Source: an uncultured Prevotellaceae bacterium (GTDB lineage Bacteria > Bacteroidota > Bacteroidia > Bacteroidales > Muribaculaceae). From it: a stretch of 7,997 nt of DNA. Below, one piece after another: positions 5,486 through 7,997 of this stretch. Within the stretch, counting starts at the first letter, position 1, and each line of letters begins with the position of its first letter. The DNA lies in contig CAMGFF010000090.1 of the NCBI GenBank assembly GCA_946055125.1, positions 1 through 7,997 on the forward strand, read 5' to 3'. A model generated the notes under the pieces. It saw only the letters and a list, made by a program, of their open reading frames with translations, was not told where the DNA came from and did not search any database. A program made the position numbers and the translations under genes.

Positions 5486-6073
5486 TCAACGCCTCTTCAG
5501 CAGCACCAGCTCGGCATCGGCGCCGTCATTGCCATATTCTGCCACCAGGATATACCGCTCGCAGCAGGCTATGCCATAGCAGCGGCCGTCGGCCTTCAGT
5601 ATCTGCGTGCCCCAGTAGGTCGCGTTGTCATCGAGTAGCTTGGTGGTGTTGCCATTGATGGTGTAGTGCTGGTTGATGTAGGAGCCTTGCAGCACATATA
5701 GGTTGCCCACATGCAGCCCCTCAATGCCCAGGGCGTTCACCTCATCTATCAGCTTCTGCTTCATGGGATGCTCGGCGTGCGGAATTGCGTCCTGTGGCAG
5801 GCTCCAGCGCTTCAGCGTGGGATAGAACGCAAGCAGCACTTCTTTATACTCACACGCCGTGAGGCTCTGCCCGGTGTGCTTGTTGTAATCCTCCACAAAC
5901 GTAGAGCAATACTCGGCCATCTCCTCCATGGTCAATAGTGCCGTGAATGCGCCATCCTTGTAGCAGTACATGCAATAATCCTCACTCTTGCTGCCATCGG
6001 CATTAGTGCCGAGCACTTCCTCGCTCAGAGGCATTCCGCAGCTCTGGCAAAATTTCATTTCTTTGTTTTCCAT
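5486..6073 (-). CDS. zinc-ribbon protein with an uncharacterised C-terminal domain
   Basis: This encodes 195 residues from the ATG at 6073. Residues 8-90 fit the putative zinc-ribbon family (I believe Pfam Zn_ribbon_2): F-C-Q-S-C-G-M-P-L (8-16) and Y-C-M-Y-C-Y-K-D-G-A-F-T (33-44) give two CxxC pairs, Cys9/Cys12 and Cys34/Cys37, followed by T-M-E-E-M (48-52) and L-K-R-W (87-90). Residues about 95-195 form a second part I do not recognise, with several likely beta strands (N-L-Y-V-L-Q-G-S-Y, Y-T-I-N-G-N-T-T, R-Y-I-L-V-A-E-Y) and a basic end K-R-R. No signal peptide or membrane segment is seen, so it is probably cytoplasmic. A longer frame to 6103 would use a TTG that belongs to the promoter -7 box, so I reject it. 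It is monocistronic and converges on gntR. Function unknown. Confidence 0.82.
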   Translation of the reverse strand: MENKEMKFCQSCGMPLSEEVLGTNADGSKSEDYCMYCYKDGAFTALLTMEEMAEYCSTFVEDYNKHTGQSLTACEYKEVLLAFYPTLKRWSLPQDAIPHAEHPMKQKLIDEVNALGIEGLHVGNLYVLQGSYINQHYTINGNTTKLLDDNATYWGTQILKADGRCYGIACCERYILVAEYGNDGADAELVLLKRR

Positions 6074-6100
6074 AATTTTTTGTAAGCTTGTCTTCGGCCG

Positions 6101-6108
6101 CAAAGTTA
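6101..6108 (-). promoter_or_regulatory. Bacteroidota -7 box TAACTTTG for the zinc-ribbon gene
   Basis: The minus strand reads TAACTTTG, a match to TAnnTTTG. The transcript should start near 6094, about 20 nt before the ATG at 6073. No TTTG is seen 19-21 bp upstream. The box lies in the 78-bp gap after the glycosyltransferase stop and suggests independent transcription of the zinc-ribbon gene. Confidence 0.55.
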
Positions 6109-6151
6109 CCTCTCAATCACACTTTCCTCCTTGTAAATTTCGGACAAAAGT

Positions 6152-7399
6152 TTATTTCTTGGTGAGGCGGGTGAAGAGGGAGATGAAAGCGTGTGCCACG
6201 TTGTTGGCCGAGAAGAGGCCGCGCACTTCCTCGTGTAGGTCGTGGCGGGTGATTGGTGCGTCGATGGCCCACTCGATTCCCTCGGCGAAGCTCTCGGGGC
6301 TCAGGTAGTCGGCGATGTAGCCGGTGCGCAGGTGGTCGACGATGTCGGGCTGTCCGCCGTTACCGAAGGTCACCGGCACGCAGCCGCTTGCCTGCCCCTC
6401 GATGAGGGTACCAGGCAGGGTCTCATAGCGCGAGGTGGAGAGCACCACGTCGGCGTGGCGGTAGATGTCGTTGAGCCGGTCGGTGCCATTCACCGGTCCT
6501 ATGAAAGTGTAGGGAATGGCAATGTCGCGAAGCAGCGCCTCGTTGCGTATGGCGCCATAGAGCAGCAAGTGCAGGCGCGAGGCAAGCTGCGGCTTGCTCG
6601 TGGCGATGTGGCGCATGATGGCGATGAGCTGGTCGAAGCCCTTCACAGGGTCGTCGAGGCGTGCCGCGCCAATCACCAGCACCTTGCTGCCGGGGCGCAC
6701 GCCCCAGGAGTCATCGGGCTGGCGGTCGCATAGGAAGTCATCGACCGGGAAAGCATTGGGGATAATCTCCATGCGCGAGCTTTCCATAAGGTAGCTCTCG
6801 CGGCAGCGGAAAGCGAGCCAGTTGCTCACCGCCACGAAGCTGAGATTTGGGTGTGCGTCATAGAGTGCCTTCTTGCGCAGCAGCGTGAAGCGCGACAGGT
6901 CGAGCCGCGAGCGCGAGCGCAGATAGCGGCAGGTGCCACACTTGTCCTTGTAGCGGCGACAGTCGTAGGCATGGTGGCACAGCCCGGTGCAGTTCCACAT
7001 GTCGTGCATCACCCACACCACGGGCTTGCCGGTGGCGCAGATGCGGTCGATGGAGCGCAGCGAGAGCATCCCCTGATTGATCCACGCCAGCACCACCACG
7101 TCGGCCTGTCGCACCAGTGGGTGGCTCGAGAGGTCACGTCCAAAGCGCGCGGTGTCAGCCTTGAAGAGGTTCTCGCGTGAGAAGCCGTTGTGCAGGAATA
7201 TCTGCGCTCGCTCGGTGAGAAACACCACCTTGTCGGCCACCGGCGATGCCACCGACACCACGCGCGGGTCATCGGTGCGGCGATCCACCACAAGCAAGTG
7301 AGCTTCCACGCCGTTGTCGCACAGGGCATGCACGAGCCTGAGCGACACCACTGCCGCCCCACCCTGTGAGTCACTCTTGTTGATAATCACCACCCTCAT
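6152..7399 (-). CDS. GT-B fold glycosyltransferase, family GT4
   Basis: This 415-residue enzyme should move a sugar from a nucleotide-sugar to a glycan or lipid acceptor, as in O-antigen, capsule or glycoprotein synthesis; the actual sugars cannot be read. The N-terminal domain begins with a Rossmann-like strand and the loop N-K-S-D-S-Q-G-G-A-A (7-16), typical of GT4. The C-terminal donor domain has V-L-V-I-G-A-A-R-L-D-D-P-V-K-G-F (240-255), S-R-Y-E-T-L-P-G-T-L-I-E-G (323-335) with the E-x7-E pair Glu326/Glu334, and G-N-G-G-Q-P-D-I-V (346-354). Residues 131-157 carry M-H-D-M-W-N-C-T-G-L-C-H-H and three further Cys (137, 141, 147, 154, 157 in all), a cluster I recall from a Bacteroidota GT4 subgroup and possibly metal-binding. 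No membrane segment is seen. It lies 19 bp after the 168-residue gene and is probably co-transcribed. No Shine-Dalgarno. Confidence 0.9.
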   Translation of the reverse strand: MRVVIINKSDSQGGAAVVSLRLVHALCDNGVEAHLLVVDRRTDDPRVVSVASPVADKVVFLTERAQIFLHNGFSRENLFKADTARFGRDLSSHPLVRQADVVVLAWINQGMLSLRSIDRICATGKPVVWVMHDMWNCTGLCHHAYDCRRYKDKCGTCRYLRSRSRLDLSRFTLLRKKALYDAHPNLSFVAVSNWLAFRCRESYLMESSRMEIIPNAFPVDDFLCDRQPDDSWGVRPGSKVLVIGAARLDDPVKGFDQLIAIMRHIATSKPQLASRLHLLLYGAIRNEALLRDIAIPYTFIGPVNGTDRLNDIYRHADVVLSTSRYETLPGTLIEGQASGCVPVTFGNGGQPDIVDHLRTGYIADYLSPESFAEGIEWAIDAPITRHDLHEEVRGLFSANNVAHAFISLFTRLTKK

Positions 7400-7418
7400 A
7401 TCATGCCGTGTTAAGCTG

Positions 7419-7925
7419 TTACAATTTCCTTAGCAGCTCCAGCACATCGCAGTTGCTCAGCGAGCGGTCGGCCTGCAGTCGCTTCACCATAGTGCCAATC
7501 ACGGCGTGCACATTGCGGTTCTTGAATGCCTGGAGCATGTATTGGTAATATTTATCGAAGATATGCTCCATCTCATCGCTCTCAAGCTGGCACGAGAGGC
7601 GGCCCTCCTCACAGGCGGCATCGAGAAGCGTCTTGCGCAGCTTCTTATCCACCACCCCCTTGTCGTGCAGCATCTTGCGGCACATAGCGTCGGCAATAGT
7701 CATTCCCAGCGTAATCTGGAAGCGCTGAAACACGTCCTGCCATGCCGAAGTGGGCGATAGCAGCAAGTTGCCCACGGCATAGTATTGGGGCACCATGGTG
7801 ATGCAGTCGAGTCCCTCACCATCGAGCGTAACCCCGGCAAGCATCTCCTCGGCATCGAGTACGGCCAGTGCCACCGACATTCCCGCTACACCATAGCATT
7901 TGTCAATTTCATCTCTGTATTTCAT
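7419..7925 (-). CDS. uncharacterised 168-residue protein
   Basis: I do not recognise this protein. It begins M-K-Y-R-D-E-I-D-K-C-Y-G-V at 7925 and ends E-L-L-R-K-L at 7419. It appears largely alpha-helical and soluble, with no signal peptide or membrane helix. A moderately hydrophobic middle (about 43-80) includes the distinctive P-Q-Y-Y-A-V-G-N-L-L-L-S-P (46-58), and amphipathic, charged helices make up the second half. Cysteines at 10, 41, 82, 105, 112 and 159 are scattered and do not form a motif. An upstream extension to 7982 would start on a TTG that is part of the -7 box, so the ATG at 7925 is preferred. It precedes the GT4 gene by 19 bp and shares its promoter. Whether it helps the glycosyltransferase is unknown. 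Confidence 0.75.
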   Translation of the reverse strand: MKYRDEIDKCYGVAGMSVALAVLDAEEMLAGVTLDGEGLDCITMVPQYYAVGNLLLSPTSAWQDVFQRFQITLGMTIADAMCRKMLHDKGVVDKKLRKTLLDAACEEGRLSCQLESDEMEHIFDKYYQYMLQAFKNRNVHAVIGTMVKRLQADRSLSNCDVLELLRKL

Positions 7926-7979
7926 AATAGTTTCACATCGTGGAGCGGCACTCTTTTCCAATCCGCCCGAAATTTTCCA

Positions 7980-7987
7980 CAAAAATA
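7980..7987 (-). promoter_or_regulatory. Bacteroidota -7 box TATTTTTG for the 168-aa gene / glycosyltransferase pair
   Basis: The minus strand reads TATTTTTG, matching TAnnTTTG. The -33 element would lie beyond the window end and cannot be checked. The transcript should start near 7973, about 48 nt before the ATG at 7925. Confidence 0.5.
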
Positions 7988-7997
7988 CACCATTTTC

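Noticed and set aside
6074..6103. N-terminal extension of the zinc-ribbon protein starting at a TTG
   Set aside because: The TTG is part of the TAACTTTG -7 box, so it would lie upstream of the transcript start; the ATG at 6073 directly precedes the ribbon motif.
6242..6733. plus-strand open frame of 163 codons opposite the glycosyltransferase
   Set aside because: Antisense shadow of a clear GT4 gene; repetitive Val/Ala/Gly composition, no promoter and no recognisable motif.

Overview
The window looks like a chromosomal segment of a Bacteroidota bacterium, most likely order Bacteroidales. The main reason is the promoters: TAnnTTTG-type -7 boxes stand in front of almost every transcription unit (77-84 on -, 161-168 on +, 2837-2844 on -, 3130-3137 on +, 6101-6108 on -, 7980-7987 on -). 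The obg box also has a TTTG -33 element exactly 20 bp upstream. Most genes lack a Shine-Dalgarno sequence, and Obg has the acidic, OCT-less C-terminus seen in this phylum. Coding DNA is GC-rich at third positions and the spacers are AT-rich. A Muribaculaceae- or Prevotella-like source is possible, but nothing here fixes the family.

Layout. 1-188 is a divergent promoter region between a minus-strand gene leaving the left edge and a small lipoprotein gene (189-668, +). The lipoprotein gene converges, with a 6-bp gap, on the obg-pgeF operon (2761 down to 675, -). That operon joins a ribosome-associated GTPase to a peptidoglycan-editing amidase through a 4-bp ATGA overlap. The spacer 2762-3231 holds the obg promoter, an unexplained GC-rich block and the promoter of a rightward three-gene operon: ABC ATPase (3232-4128), six-helix permease (4136-4945) and a YtrA-type GntR repressor (5004-5378). 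A large imperfect palindrome lies over that promoter and is the best candidate operator for the GntR protein, which would make this a self-regulated export unit. A long hairpin (5409-5459) separates gntR from a convergent zinc-ribbon protein gene (5486-6073, -). Last comes a leftward pair: an uncharacterised 168-residue protein (7419-7925) and a GT4 glycosyltransferase (6152-7399), 19 bp apart and probably co-transcribed from a promoter at 7980.

Most of this is ordinary core and accessory chromosome. No mobile element, CRISPR array, tRNA or rRNA was found. The observations most worth following are the 48-bp dyad over the ABC/GntR promoter, the identical 15-bp sequence around the start codons of the ATPase and permease genes, the long acidic tail of Obg whose codons also supply the pgeF ribosome-binding site, and the unexplained GC-rich block at about 2870-3050.
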